This document shows positions 26,131 through 36,297 of a stretch of DNA of 64,000 nt, in pieces. Each line of letters begins with the position of its first letter. Within the stretch, counting starts at the first letter, position 1. Under the pieces are notes generated by a model that was not told the DNA's origin, made no database searches, and worked only from the letters and a program-made list of their open reading frames with translations. Source of the DNA: Streptomyces sp. NBC_01445 (GTDB lineage: Bacteria > Actinomycetota > Actinomycetes > Streptomycetales > Streptomycetaceae); NCBI RefSeq assembly GCF_035918235.1, contig NZ_CP109485.1:7231001-7295000 (forward strand). Reading direction: 5' to 3'. The position numbers and the translations under genes were made by a program.

Positions 26131-28098
26131 ATGACCGACAGGGAGCCCCCGCGACGCCGGGTCCCAGCGCCCGCGAGGAACGGACGCCCGGCCCCCCGGC
26201 GCCCCAGCCCCGGCGTGCGGCGCCCGCGCCCGGCCCCCGTCAAGGCGCCCGTCGCCCTGCGCCTCGGCAGCCCGCGCCCCCGGCTGCGCATGGTCAGCCT
26301 CGGCCTCACCCTCGTCCTCATCGCCTTCGTCGTACGCCTGCTCCAGGTGCAGGCCGTCGACGCCAGCGCGTACGCGGCCAAGGCCGAACAGCACCGGTAC
26401 GTCGAGCACGTCCTCGCGGCCGAGCGCGGCGGGATCACGGACCGCAGCGGCGTCGCGCTCGCCACCAGCGTGGACGCGTACGACATCACGGCCGACCCCA
26501 CGATGTTCCGGCCGGCGGACACCGTGGCCGGCAAGAACACCCCGCCCCCGGTGGTGCCGGGGGACGCGCCCGAGCAGGCCGCGGCGCTCCTCGCCCCGAT
26601 CCTCGGCATGGACGCCGATGTGGTCGCGAAGAAGCTGCGGACCCCCAGGACGCGCTACGTCCTGCTGGCCCGCCGCCAGACCCCCCAGGTCTGGAAGCAG
26701 ATCAAGGACCTCAAGAGCACGCTCGCGGAGAAGGCGGACCGGGAGAAGTCGGCGAGCGTCATCGCCGGAGTCTTCGCCGACCCCAGCAGCAAGCGCGTGT
26801 ACCCGAACGGCGATCTGGCCGCCGGGATACTGGGCTGGGTCAACGCCGACGGCAAGGGCGGCGGCGGTGTCGAGCAGCAGCTGAACAAGGATCTTTCGGG
26901 CAAGCCCGGCAAGATCAAGTACGCCCAGTCCGGCGGCCGCCAGGTGCCCACGGCCGGCAGCAACGAGCAGCCCGCCGTGCCCGGTTCGGAGGTCGAGCTC
27001 ACCATCGACCGCGACATCCAGTGGGCCGCCCAGAAGGCCATCACCGACCAGGTGAAGAAGTCCGGCGCGGACCGCGGCTACGTGATGGTGCAGGACACCC
27101 GGACCGGTGAGGTCCTGGCGATGGCCAACGCGCCCGGCTTCGACCCCAACGACCTCTCGCAGGCCAACTCCACCTCCATGGGCAACGCCGCGCTCCAGGA
27201 CGCCTACGAGCCCGGCTCCACCGCGAAGGTCATGTCGATGGCCGCCGTGCTCGAGGAGAACGCGGCCACCCCGGACACACATGTCACGGTGCCCAACCGG
27301 CTGCACCGCGGCGACCGGCTCTTCCAGGACGACATCGACCACCCCACCTGGCACCTCACGCTGAACGGCGTGCTCGCCAAGTCCAGCAACATCGGCACCA
27401 TCCTGGCCACGGGCCAGCTCGGCAAGACCCAGCCCCAGGCCAACCAGGTGCTCTCGTCGTACCTGCGCAAGTTCGGCATCGGCCGCCCCACCGGGCTCGA
27501 CTTCCCGGGCGAGACCCCGGGCATCCTGGCCCCCGCCGACAAGTGGTCGACCTCGCAGCAGTACACGATCCCTTTCGGCCAGGGTTTCTCCATCAACGCG
27601 ATGCAGGCGGCCTCCGTCTACTCGACCATCGCCAACGGCGGCGTACGCGTGGAGCCCACCCTCGTACGCGGCACCAAGGGACCCGACGGCAGGTTCACCC
27701 CGGCCCCGAAGCCCAAGGAGAACCGGGTCGTCAGCGCGAAAACGGCCAAGAGGGTCGCGCAGATGCTCGAGTCCGTCGTGGACGACGAGGAGGGCACCGG
27801 CGCCAAGGCGCGCATCCCCGGCTACCGCGTCGCGGGAAAGACCGGCACCGCCAACCGAGTAGATCCGGCCACCGGCAGATACAAGGGCTACACCTCGTCC
27901 TTCGCCGGTTTCGCCCCCGCCGACCAGCCCCGCGTCACCGTCTACTGCGCGATCCAGAACGCCACCAAGGGCAGCTACTTCGGTGGCCAGATCTGCGGCC
28001 CCATCTACAAGCAGGTCATGGAGTTCGCCCTCAAGACGCTCCAGGTCCCGCCCACCGGCGCCGGGCCCGCCCGGCTGCCCGTCAGCTTCCAGCCCTGA
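26131..28098 (+). CDS. ftsI: Septal class B penicillin-binding protein (FtsI/PBP3)
   Basis: FtsI (655 residues) is the septal transpeptidase. A Pro/Arg-rich cytoplasmic tail (1-50) precedes one membrane helix (LRMVSLGLTLVLIAFVVRLLQV). Next come the PBP dimer domain and the penicillin-binding domain with S363-T-A-K366, SSN, and the K570-T-G motif in VAGKTGTANRVD. It starts 4 nt after ftsL. The C-terminus ends soon after the catalytic domain, with no PASTA repeats. Confidence 0.96.
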   Translation: MTDREPPRRRVPAPARNGRPAPRRPSPGVRRPRPAPVKAPVALRLGSPRPRLRMVSLGLTLVLIAFVVRLLQVQAVDASAYAAKAEQHRYVEHVLAAERGGITDRSGVALATSVDAYDITADPTMFRPADTVAGKNTPPPVVPGDAPEQAAALLAPILGMDADVVAKKLRTPRTRYVLLARRQTPQVWKQIKDLKSTLAEKADREKSASVIAGVFADPSSKRVYPNGDLAAGILGWVNADGKGGGGVEQQLNKDLSGKPGKIKYAQSGGRQVPTAGSNEQPAVPGSEVELTIDRDIQWAAQKAITDQVKKSGADRGYVMVQDTRTGEVLAMANAPGFDPNDLSQANSTSMGNAALQDAYEPGSTAKVMSMAAVLEENAATPDTHVTVPNRLHRGDRLFQDDIDHPTWHLTLNGVLAKSSNIGTILATGQLGKTQPQANQVLSSYLRKFGIGRPTGLDFPGETPGILAPADKWSTSQQYTIPFGQGFSINAMQAASVYSTIANGGVRVEPTLVRGTKGPDGRFTPAPKPKENRVVSAKTAKRVAQMLESVVDDEEGTGAKARIPGYRVAGKTGTANRVDPATGRYKGYTSSFAGFAPADQPRVTVYCAIQNATKGSYFGGQICGPIYKQVMEFALKTLQVPPTGAGPARLPVSFQP

Positions 28099-28264
28099 TC
28101 CGAGCCCCGAGAGTGACCAGGTACAGCCCGTGACAACGATCACCCCGGACCCCGGGAACCAGCCCGCGCCACGCCCCTCGCTTCGCTCCATGGGCGGTGC
28201 GCCCGGTACGCTCACCGCCGTGCCACAAGCTGATCAGTCCCAAACCACCCAGAAGGGCGCTCCC

Positions 28265-29794
28265 GTGACATATCCGGGACCGCCGCGACCGGTGCAGGTC
28301 ACCGCGACGCGACTTGCCGATCTCGCAGATCAGCTGGGTGTCCCCGCGCCCGAAGAGCCCACGGCGTCGACGGGGAGCACCGGCATCACGCACGACTCGC
28401 GCGCCGTGCGCCCCGGCGACATCTACGCGGCCCTGCCCGGCGCCCGCTTCCACGGAGCCGACTTCGCCGCCCAGGCCGCGAGCCTCGGCGCCGTCGCCGC
28501 CCTCACCGACCCGTCCGGCGCCGAACGCGTCGAGGCGGCCGGTCTGCCGGCCCTCGTCGTGGAGAACCCGCGCGGCCGGATGGGCGAGCTGGCGGCCACG
28601 ATCTACGGCCACCCCGGCCGCGATCTGCTCCAGATCGGGATCACCGGCACCTCCGGCAAGACCACGACGGCCTACCTCATCGAGGGCGGCCTGCGCACGA
28701 TGCGCAGCACCGGACTCATCGGCACCGTCGAGATGCGCATCGGCGACGAGCGCATCAAGTCGGAGCGCACCACCCCCGAAGCCACCGATCTCCAGGCGCT
28801 GTTCGCGGTGATGCGCGAGCGCGGCGTGGACGCGGTCGCCATGGAGGTCTCCAGCCACGCCCTCGTGCTCGGCCGGGTCGACGGATGCGTCTTCGACGTG
28901 GCGGTCTTCAACAACCTCAGCCCGGAACACATGGAGTTCCACTCCGACATGGAGGACTACTTCCGGGCCAAGGCGCAGCTGTTCACGCGTGCACGCAGCA
29001 AACAGGGCGTCGTGAACTTCGACGACGAGTACGGCCGCCGCCTGGTCGGCGAGTCCGAAGTGCCCGTCGTGACCTTCTCCGCCGAGGGCCACCCGGACGC
29101 CGACTGGCGCGCCGAGGACGTCGAGGTCGGCCCGTTCGACTCCGCCTTCGTGGCCGTCGGCCCCAAGGGCGAGCGGATCACCGCCAAGTCCCCGCTCGCC
29201 GGGCCGTTCAACGTGGCCAACGCGCTCGCCGCGATCGTCGCGCTCGCCGCCGCGGGCATCGACCCGCAGCAGGCCGCGGACGGCGTCGCCGCCGTGCCGG
29301 GCGTCCCCGGCCGCCTGGAGCGCGTCGACGCCGGCCAGCCCTACCTCGCGGTCGTCGACTACGCGCACAAGACCGACGCCGTCGAGTCCGTGCTGCGCGC
29401 GCTGCGCAAGGTCACCGAGAACAGGCTGCACATCGTGCTCGGCTGTGGCGGCGACCGTGACATCACCAAGCGGATGCCGATGGGCGCCGCCGCCGCCCGG
29501 CTCGCCGACACCGCCGTACTGACATCGGACAACCCCCGCTCCGAGGACCCCCTCGCGATCCTCGCCACGATGCTCGCCGGCGCCGCCGAGGTGCCGGCCC
29601 ACGAGCGCGGCGAGGTCCAGGTCTTCGAGGACAGGGCGGCGGCCATCGCCGCCGTGGTCGCCCGCGCACAGCCGGGCGACACCGTCCTGATCGCGGGCAA
29701 GGGCCACGAGCAGGGCCAGGACATCGCCGGGGTGGTGCGTCCCTTCGACGACCGCCTGGTGCTTCGCGAAGCTATCCAGCAAACCCAGGGATGA
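28265..29794 (+). CDS. murE: UDP-MurNAc-L-Ala-D-Glu : diaminopimelate ligase
   Basis: The protein has 509 residues. The ATP loop is IGITGTSGKTTTAYLIEGGL. The carbamylated-lysine region and nucleotide contacts follow (AMEVSSHALVLGRVDG, VVDYAHKTDAVESVLRALR, CGGDRDITKRMPM). The DNPR motif (LTSDNPRSEDP) specifies diaminopimelate; streptomycetes use the LL isomer. Start choice is open: GTG at 28265 has AGAAGGG 7 nt upstream and gives the usual length. GTG at 28220 has a TACGCT box 7 nt upstream (leaderless), and GTG at 28130 lies soon after ftsI. All three are in frame. Confidence 0.94.
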   Translation: MTYPGPPRPVQVTATRLADLADQLGVPAPEEPTASTGSTGITHDSRAVRPGDIYAALPGARFHGADFAAQAASLGAVAALTDPSGAERVEAAGLPALVVENPRGRMGELAATIYGHPGRDLLQIGITGTSGKTTTAYLIEGGLRTMRSTGLIGTVEMRIGDERIKSERTTPEATDLQALFAVMRERGVDAVAMEVSSHALVLGRVDGCVFDVAVFNNLSPEHMEFHSDMEDYFRAKAQLFTRARSKQGVVNFDDEYGRRLVGESEVPVVTFSAEGHPDADWRAEDVEVGPFDSAFVAVGPKGERITAKSPLAGPFNVANALAAIVALAAAGIDPQQAADGVAAVPGVPGRLERVDAGQPYLAVVDYAHKTDAVESVLRALRKVTENRLHIVLGCGGDRDITKRMPMGAAAARLADTAVLTSDNPRSEDPLAILATMLAGAAEVPAHERGEVQVFEDRAAAIAAVVARAQPGDTVLIAGKGHEQGQDIAGVVRPFDDRLVLREAIQQTQG

Positions 29795-29798
29795 AGTT

Positions 29799-31211
29799 GT
29801 GATCGCCCTCTCCCTCGCCGAGATCGCCACAGTCGTCGGCGGGCAGACGTACGACATACCGGATCCGTCCGTCCAGGTCACCGGACCGGTCGTCAGGGAC
29901 TCCCGTGAAGTGGAGCCCGGCAGCCTCTTCGTCGCCTTCGTCGGCGAGCGCGTCGACGGCCACGACTACGCGGCCGCCGTGGTGGACGCCGGAGCGGCCG
30001 CCGTGCTCGCCTCGCGCCCGGTCGGGGTGCCCGCCATCGTTGTCGACGACGTGCAGGCCGCCCTCGGCGCGCTGGCGCGCACCGTCGTCGAACGGCTCGG
30101 CGCCACCCTCGTCGCGCTCACCGGTTCCGCCGGCAAGACCAGCACCAAGGACCTGATCGCCCAGGTCCTGCGCCGCAAGGCGCCCACGGTCTTCACGCCG
30201 GGCTCGTTCAACAACGAGATCGGCCTGCCGCTGACGGCGCTGAGCGCCACCGACGACACCCGCTACCTCGTCCTGGAGATGGGCGCGCGCGGCAAGGGCC
30301 ACATCCGGTACCTCACCGGTCTGACCCCGCCGAGGGTCGGCGTCGTCCTCAACGTCGGCACCGCGCACATCGGCGAGTTCGGCGGCCGCGAGCAGATCGC
30401 CGAGGCCAAGGGCGAGCTCGTCGAGAGCCTGCCGGCCGACGGCACTGCGATCCTCAACGCCGACGACCCGCTGGTCCGCGCGATGGCCTCCCGCACGAAG
30501 GCGAAGGTGCTGCTCTTCGGAGAGGGTGCCGACGCCGACGTACGCGCCGAGAATGTCCGGCTCACGGAGAACGGACAGCCTTCCTTCAGCCTTCGCACAC
30601 CCTCCGGGTGCAGCGACGTGACCTTGCGCCTGTACGGTGAGCACCACGTGTCGAACGCGCTCGCCGCGGCCGCCGTCGCCCATGACCTTGGCATGTCCGT
30701 GGAGGAGATCGCCCTCGCGCTCTCCGAGGCGGGCACACTGTCCCGCTGGCGTATGGAGGTCACCGAGCGCCCGGACGGCGTGACGGTCGTCAACGACGCC
30801 TACAACGCGAACCCCGAGTCCATGCGAGCCGCTCTGCGAGCGCTCGCAGCGATGGGCAGAGGGCGCCGTACATGGGCGGTGCTCGGTCATATGGCCGAGC
30901 TCGGGGACGAGGCGCTGGCCGAGCACGACGCGGTCGGACGGCTTGCCGTCCGGCTCAACGTCAGCAAGCTCGTGGCAGTCGGGGGCAGGGAAGCGTCCTG
31001 GCTGCAACTGGGCGCCTATAACGAGGGTTCGTGGGGTGAGGAGTCGGTGCACGTGTCCGACGCACAGGCGGCTGTCGACCTATTGCGCAGCGAGCTGCGC
31101 CCGGGTGACGTCGTGCTCGTGAAGGCCTCGAGGTCGGTGGGCCTGGAGAGCGTCGCGCAGGCGCTGCTCGCCGTCGACGGCGACAACGTGGGCGAGGTTG
31201 CTGCCCGATGA
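29799..31211 (+). CDS. murF: UDP-MurNAc-tripeptide : D-Ala-D-Ala ligase
   Basis: MurF (470 residues) adds the terminal dipeptide to the wall precursor. The ATP loop is [55 protein letters not shown] and [15 protein letters not shown] are family blocks. The GTG start is 4 nt after the murE stop, and its own stop codon overlaps the mraY start (ATGA). Confidence 0.96.
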   Translation: MIALSLAEIATVVGGQTYDIPDPSVQVTGPVVRDSREVEPGSLFVAFVGERVDGHDYAAAVVDAGAAAVLASRPVGVPAIVVDDVQAALGALARTVVERLGATLVALTGSAGKTSTKDLIAQVLRRKAPTVFTPGSFNNEIGLPLTALSATDDTRYLVLEMGARGKGHIRYLTGLTPPRVGVVLNVGTAHIGEFGGREQIAEAKGELVESLPADGTAILNADDPLVRAMASRTKAKVLLFGEGADADVRAENVRLTENGQPSFSLRTPSGCSDVTLRLYGEHHVSNALAAAAVAHDLGMSVEEIALALSEAGTLSRWRMEVTERPDGVTVVNDAYNANPESMRAALRALAAMGRGRRTWAVLGHMAELGDEALAEHDAVGRLAVRLNVSKLVAVGGREASWLQLGAYNEGSWGEESVHVSDAQAAVDLLRSELRPGDVVLVKASRSVGLESVAQALLAVDGDNVGEVAAR

Positions 31212-32281
31212 TGAAGCAGATCCTCTTCGCGGGTGTGATCGGGCTCTTCCTGACCCTGATCGGGACGCCCCTGCTGATCAAGCTCCTTGCGCGCAAGGGC
31301 TATGGCCAGTACATCCGTGACGACGGCCCGCGCGAGCACCATGCCAAGCGCGGTACGCCGACGATGGGTGGTATCGCCTTCATCCTGGCGACGTTCATCG
31401 CGTACTTCATGAGCAAGATCATCACCGGCGCCGCGCCGACCCTGTCGGGCCTGCTGGTGCTCGGTCTGATGGGCGGCATGGGCCTGGTCGGCTTCCTCGA
31501 CGACTACATCAAGATCGTCAAGCGCCGCTCGCTCGGCCTGCGGGCCAAGGCGAAGATGGCCGGACAGCTGACCGTCGGCATCGCCTTCGCGGTGCTCTCG
31601 CTCCAGTTCGCCGACAACCGCGGCAACACCCCGGCCTCCACGAAGCTCTCCTTCGTGCAGGACTTCGGCTGGACGATCGGCCCGGTCCTGTTCGTGGTCT
31701 GGGCGCTGTTCATGATCCTCGCGATGTCGAACGGCGTGAACCTCACGGACGGCCTCGACGGCCTCGCCACCGGCGCCTCCGTGATGGTCTTCGGCGCGTA
31801 CACCTTCATCGGTGTCTGGCAGTTCCAGGAGTCCTGCGCCAACGCGCAGACCCTCACCAACCCCGCCGCCTGTTTCGAGGTCAGAGACCCACTGGACCTG
31901 GCGGTCGTCGCATCCGCCCTGATGGGCGCCTGCTTCGGCTTCCTGTGGTGGAACACCTCGCCCGCGAAGATCTTCATGGGTGACACCGGCTCCCTCGCGC
32001 TCGGCGGCGCCCTCGCGGGTCTGGCCATCTGCTCCCGCACGGAGTTCCTGCTCGCCCTGCTCGGCGGCCTGTTCGTCCTGATCACCATGTCCGTGGTCAT
32101 CCAGGTCGGCTCCTTCCGGCTCACCGGCAAGCGCGTCTTCCGCATGGCGCCACTGCAACACCACTTCGAACTCAAGGGCTGGTCCGAAGTCCTTGTGGTG
32201 GTCCGCTTCTGGATCATCCAGGGCATGTGCGTGATCGTCGGACTCGGCCTCTTCTACGCGGGATGGGCAGCCGACAAGTGA
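31208..32281 (+). CDS. mraY: Phospho-MurNAc-pentapeptide translocase
   Basis: MraY (357 residues) transfers phospho-MurNAc-pentapeptide to undecaprenyl phosphate to make lipid I. It has ten membrane helices. [16 protein letters not shown], the Mg-binding Asp cluster in [41 protein letters not shown] and [12 protein letters not shown] are diagnostic. The two ATGs at 31208 and 31211 overlap the murF stop; the first is used here. Confidence 0.97.
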   Translation: MMKQILFAGVIGLFLTLIGTPLLIKLLARKGYGQYIRDDGPREHHAKRGTPTMGGIAFILATFIAYFMSKIITGAAPTLSGLLVLGLMGGMGLVGFLDDYIKIVKRRSLGLRAKAKMAGQLTVGIAFAVLSLQFADNRGNTPASTKLSFVQDFGWTIGPVLFVVWALFMILAMSNGVNLTDGLDGLATGASVMVFGAYTFIGVWQFQESCANAQTLTNPAACFEVRDPLDLAVVASALMGACFGFLWWNTSPAKIFMGDTGSLALGGALAGLAICSRTEFLLALLGGLFVLITMSVVIQVGSFRLTGKRVFRMAPLQHHFELKGWSEVLVVVRFWIIQGMCVIVGLGLFYAGWAADK

Positions 32282-33711
32282 CCACTGGGTCCGACTGGCA
32301 GAACAAGCGAGTCACCGTCGCCGGTCTCGGCGTGAGCGGCATCAGCGCCGCCCGCGCCCTGGCCGGCCTCGGCGCGTCGGTCACGGTCGTGGACGGCGGC
32401 GACAGCGAGGCGCACCGCGCCAAGGCGGCCGAGCTCGCGCAGCTCGGCGTCGCGGCCCGGCTCGGGGACGCCGAGACGCTCCCCGAAGGCACCGAACTCG
32501 TCGTCACGTCACCGGGCTGGAAGCCCTCGTCCCCGCTCTTCGCGGCGGCGGCGCAGGCCGGCGTGGACGTCGTCGGGGACGTGGAGATCGCCTGGCGCCT
32601 GCGCGGCCCCGGCGCCGCTCCCTGGCTCGCCATCACGGGCACCAACGGCAAGACCACCACGACGCAGATGCTCGCGTCGATCCTGGAAGCGGCGGGCCTG
32701 CGCACGGCCGCCGTCGGCAACATCGGCACGCCGATCATCGACGTCGTACTCGAAGGCGACGACGCGTACGACGTGTTCGCCGTCGAGCTCTCCTCGTACC
32801 AGCTGCACTGGGCGCCCTCGCTGCGCGCCCACTCCGGGGCGGTCCTCAACCTCGCGCCCGACCACCTCGACTGGCACGGCTCCATGGAGGCGTACGCCGC
32901 CGACAAGGGTCGTATCTACGAGGGCAATCAGGTCGCCTGCGTCTACAACGTCGATGCCACCGACAAGCCGTCGACCGAGGACCTGGTCCGAGAGGCCGAC
33001 GTCGAGGAGGGCTGTCGCGCGATCGGCTTCACCCTCGGCACGCCAGGCCCCTCCCAACTCGGCGTCGTGGACGGCATCCTGGTCGACCGGGCCTTTGTCG
33101 ACAACCGGCACAAGAACGCCCAGGAGCTCGCCGAGGTCGCGGACGTGGACCCGCCCGCCCCGCACAACATCGCGAACGCCCTCGCGGCGGCCGCCCTCGC
33201 ACGCGCCTTCGGGGTGGAGCCCGCCGCCGTACGCGACGGACTGCGCGCCTTCACGCCGGACGCGCACCGCATCGCGCACGTCGCCGACGTCGACTCAGTC
33301 GCCTATATCGACGACTCCAAGGCGACCAACACCCATGCCGCGGAAGCCTCTTTGGCCGCGTACGAGTCGATCGTGTGGATCGCGGGCGGGCTCGCCAAGG
33401 GCGCGACCTTCGACGAGCTCGTCACCAGGTCGGCCGAGCGGCTGCGCGGGGTCGTCCTGTTCGGCCAGGACCGCGCGCTGATCCGGGAAGCCCTCGCGCG
33501 ACACGCCCCTCACGTCCCGGTGGTCGACCTCGACCGGACCGACACTGGGGCGATGTCGCAGGCGGTCCGGGAGGCCGCGCGGCTCGCCCGGCCGGGGGAC
33601 ACCGTGCTGATGGCCCCGGCCTGTGCGTCGATGGACATGTTCACCAACTACAACAAGCGTGGCGACGCGTTCGCGGAAGCGGTCCGCGAACTCGGCTCCA
33701 CGAGCGTCTGA
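32278..33711 (+). CDS. murD: UDP-MurNAc-L-Ala : D-glutamate ligase
   Basis: The protein has 477 residues. The N-terminal UDP domain ([21 protein letters not shown]), ATP loop ([19 protein letters not shown]), [21 protein letters not shown] and [12 protein letters not shown] mark MurD. The GTG start overlaps the mraY stop codon (GTGA), indicating coupled translation. Earlier in-frame starts inside mraY are rejected for that reason. Confidence 0.96.
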   Translation: MTTGSDWQNKRVTVAGLGVSGISAARALAGLGASVTVVDGGDSEAHRAKAAELAQLGVAARLGDAETLPEGTELVVTSPGWKPSSPLFAAAAQAGVDVVGDVEIAWRLRGPGAAPWLAITGTNGKTTTTQMLASILEAAGLRTAAVGNIGTPIIDVVLEGDDAYDVFAVELSSYQLHWAPSLRAHSGAVLNLAPDHLDWHGSMEAYAADKGRIYEGNQVACVYNVDATDKPSTEDLVREADVEEGCRAIGFTLGTPGPSQLGVVDGILVDRAFVDNRHKNAQELAEVADVDPPAPHNIANALAAAALARAFGVEPAAVRDGLRAFTPDAHRIAHVADVDSVAYIDDSKATNTHAAEASLAAYESIVWIAGGLAKGATFDELVTRSAERLRGVVLFGQDRALIREALARHAPHVPVVDLDRTDTGAMSQAVREAARLARPGDTVLMAPACASMDMFTNYNKRGDAFAEAVRELGSTSV

Positions 33712-33797
33712 CGGGGCCTTCGGGTGCCCGGTGACGCCGGGCACCCTCGGGAGGGGATCGTGGCAGCGTCATCGTCGTACAGCGGTGGGGTGAGCTG

Positions 33798-35111
33798 ATG
33801 CCCGGCAGCAGTGCGCGGGCGGCCCGGCGGTCCCCGGCGGCGCGACCCCCGAAGAAACCGGCCAGGCAGGCCCGCGTCAGCCCCGTAAGGCGCCTCTACA
33901 CCCGGGCCCGCCGCGCCTGGGACCGCCCTCTCACCGCGTACTACCTGATCCTCGGCTCCAGCCTCCTGATCACCGTGCTCGGCCTGGTGATGGTCTACTC
34001 GGCCTCGATGATCACGGCCCTGCAGAACGGGCTGCCCAGCTCGTACTACTTCCGCAAGCAGTTCCTCGCGGCGGTGATCGGCGGGGCACTGCTGTTCGCC
34101 GCCATGCGGATGCCGGTGAAGCTGCACCGCGCGCTGGCCTACCCGCTGCTCACCGTCAGCGTCTTCCTGATGGTCCTCGTGCAGGTGCCGGGGATAGGAG
34201 TCTCCATCGGGGGCAACCAGAACTGGATCTCGCTGGGCGGCCCCTTCATGCTCCAGCCCAGCGAGTTCGGGAAGCTGGCCCTCGTCCTGTGGGGCGCGGA
34301 CCTCATGGCGCGCAAGCACGACAAGCGGCTGCTCAGCCAGTGGAAACACATGCTGGTGCCGCTCGTTCCCGTGGCCTTCCTGCTGCTCGGGCTGATCATG
34401 CTCGGCGGCGACATGGGCACGGCGATCCTGCTCACCGCCATCCTCTTCGGACTGCTCTGGCTGGCCGGGGCGCCCACCCGTCTGTTCGTCGGTGTGCTCT
34501 CCGTCGCGGCCGCCATCGGCGTCTTCCTCATCAGGACCAGCCCGAACCGCATGGCACGCCTGTCCTGCCTCGGCTCCACGGACGCGGGCCCCGACGACAT
34601 CTGCTGGCAGGGGCTGCACGGCATCTACGCCCTCGCTTCGGGCGGATTCTTCGGATCCGGGCTCGGTGCGAGTGTGGAAAAATGGGGCCAACTCCCCGAA
34701 GCGCACACCGACTTCATCTTCGCCATCACCGGTGAGGAACTGGGCCTTGCGGGGACGCTGTCGGTGCTCGCCCTGTACGCGGCTCTAGGCTATGCGGGTA
34801 TCCGCGTGGCCGGACGCACGGAGGACCCCTTCGTGAGGTACGCCGCGGGTGGCGTGACCACCTGGATCACGGCTCAGGCCGTGGTCAACCTCGGTGCGGT
34901 GCTCGGTCTCCTGCCGATCGCCGGTGTCCCGCTCCCGCTGTTCTCGTACGGGGGGTCAGCGTTGCTGCCGACCATGTTCGCCGTAGGACTTCTGATCGCG
35001 TTCGCGCGGCAGGAACCCGCGGCGCGGGCGGCCCTGGCCATGCGGCAGCCTCGGATGAGATGGAACACGATGCGACGGCGCGCCACGGCGCGTACGTCCG
35101 GAGAGCGGTGA
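33798..35111 (+). CDS. ftsW: FtsW septal peptidoglycan polymerase (SEDS family)
   Basis: FtsW (437 residues) has ten membrane helices after a long Arg/Pro-rich N-terminus. SEDS motifs are VYSASM after helix 1, YYFRKQFLAAVIGG, NQNWISLGGPFMLQPSEFGKLALVLW, GDMGTAILL, GSGLGASVEKWGQLPEAHTDFIFAITGEELGL and LPLFSYGGSALL. It polymerises septal glycan with FtsI. A GGGGTGAG ribosome site precedes the ATG after an 86-nt gap from murD. Confidence 0.95.
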   Translation: MPGSSARAARRSPAARPPKKPARQARVSPVRRLYTRARRAWDRPLTAYYLILGSSLLITVLGLVMVYSASMITALQNGLPSSYYFRKQFLAAVIGGALLFAAMRMPVKLHRALAYPLLTVSVFLMVLVQVPGIGVSIGGNQNWISLGGPFMLQPSEFGKLALVLWGADLMARKHDKRLLSQWKHMLVPLVPVAFLLLGLIMLGGDMGTAILLTAILFGLLWLAGAPTRLFVGVLSVAAAIGVFLIRTSPNRMARLSCLGSTDAGPDDICWQGLHGIYALASGGFFGSGLGASVEKWGQLPEAHTDFIFAITGEELGLAGTLSVLALYAALGYAGIRVAGRTEDPFVRYAAGGVTTWITAQAVVNLGAVLGLLPIAGVPLPLFSYGGSALLPTMFAVGLLIAFARQEPAARAALAMRQPRMRWNTMRRRATARTSGER

Positions 35112-35117
35112 ATTTCG

Positions 35118-36212
35118 GTGCATGTCGTACTCGCCGGCGGGGGGACCGCCGGCCACATCGAGCCCGCGCTCGCCCTCGCGGACGCCCTGCGCAGGCAGGA
35201 CCCGACCGTGGGCATCACGGCCCTCGGTACGGAGAAGGGGCTCGAGACGCGGCTCGTACCCGAGCGCGGATACGAACTCGCGCTGATCCCCGCCGTACCG
35301 CTGCCGCGCAAGCCAACCCCTGAACTGATCACCGTCCCGGGCCGGCTGCGCGGCACGATCAAGGCGGCCGAGCAGATCCTGGAGCGCACCAAGGCGGACT
35401 GCGTCGTCGGCTTCGGCGGCTACGTCGCCCTGCCCGGCTACCTCGCGGCCAAGCGCCTCGGTGTGCCGATCGTCGTGCACGAGGCCAACGCACGCCCCGG
35501 CCTCGCCAACAAGATCGGTTCCCGCTACGCCGCGGGCGTCGCGGTCTCGACGCCCGACAGCAAGCTGCGCGGCGCCCGCTACATCGGCATCCCGCTGCGC
35601 CGCACGATCGCCACGCTCGACCGGGCGCGCGTACGGCCCGAGGCGCGCGCCGCCTTCGGCCTCGACCCGAACCTGCCGACGCTTCTCGTCTCCGGCGGCT
35701 CCCAGGGCGCCCGCCGCCTCAACGAGGTCGTCCAGCGGGTCGCTCCGCTGCTCCAGCAGTCCGGCATCCAGATCCTGCACGTCGTCGGTCCGAAGAACGA
35801 ACTGCCACACGTCCAGCAGATGCCGGGGATGCCCCCGTACATCCCGGTACCGTACGTGGACCGGATGGACCTCGCGTACGCCGCGGCCGACATGATGCTC
35901 TGCCGCGCGGGCGCGATGACCGTCGCCGAACTCTCCGCCGTCGGGCTCCCCGCCGCCTACGTCCCGCTGCCCATCGGCAACGGCGAACAGCGGCTCAACG
36001 CCCAGCCGGTGGTCAAGGCCGGCGGCGGACTGCTGGTCGACGACGCGGAACTGACGCCCGAGTGGATCATGGGCAACGTCCTGCCCGTGCTCGGCGACCC
36101 GCACCGGCTGTACGAGATGTCCCGCGCCGCCTCCGAGTTCGGCCGCCGGGACGCCGACGAGCTGCTCGTCGGCATGGTGCGCGAGGCGATCGCCTCGCGC
36201 CACCGCCAATAA
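35118..36212 (+). CDS. murG: Lipid II synthase (N-acetylglucosaminyltransferase)
   Basis: MurG (364 residues) adds GlcNAc to lipid I at the inner face of the membrane. Signatures are VLAGGGTAGHIEPALALAD at the N-terminus, VVGFGGYVALPGYLAA, VVHEANARPGLANK, VSGGSQGARRLNEVV and RAGAMTVAELSAVGLPAAYVPLP. The GTG start lies 6 nt after ftsW. No murC gene follows, unlike many dcw clusters; the next gene is ftsQ. Confidence 0.96.
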   Translation: MHVVLAGGGTAGHIEPALALADALRRQDPTVGITALGTEKGLETRLVPERGYELALIPAVPLPRKPTPELITVPGRLRGTIKAAEQILERTKADCVVGFGGYVALPGYLAAKRLGVPIVVHEANARPGLANKIGSRYAAGVAVSTPDSKLRGARYIGIPLRRTIATLDRARVRPEARAAFGLDPNLPTLLVSGGSQGARRLNEVVQRVAPLLQQSGIQILHVVGPKNELPHVQQMPGMPPYIPVPYVDRMDLAYAAADMMLCRAGAMTVAELSAVGLPAAYVPLPIGNGEQRLNAQPVVKAGGGLLVDDAELTPEWIMGNVLPVLGDPHRLYEMSRAASEFGRRDADELLVGMVREAIASRHRQ

Positions 36213-36297
36213 CACACCGGCGAGTGAGCCGAAGGGGCGCGCCGGGCTCTCGCCACCGGTCGAGGCGCCCCGGAGGTGAACCGAGCCAGGAACGGGA

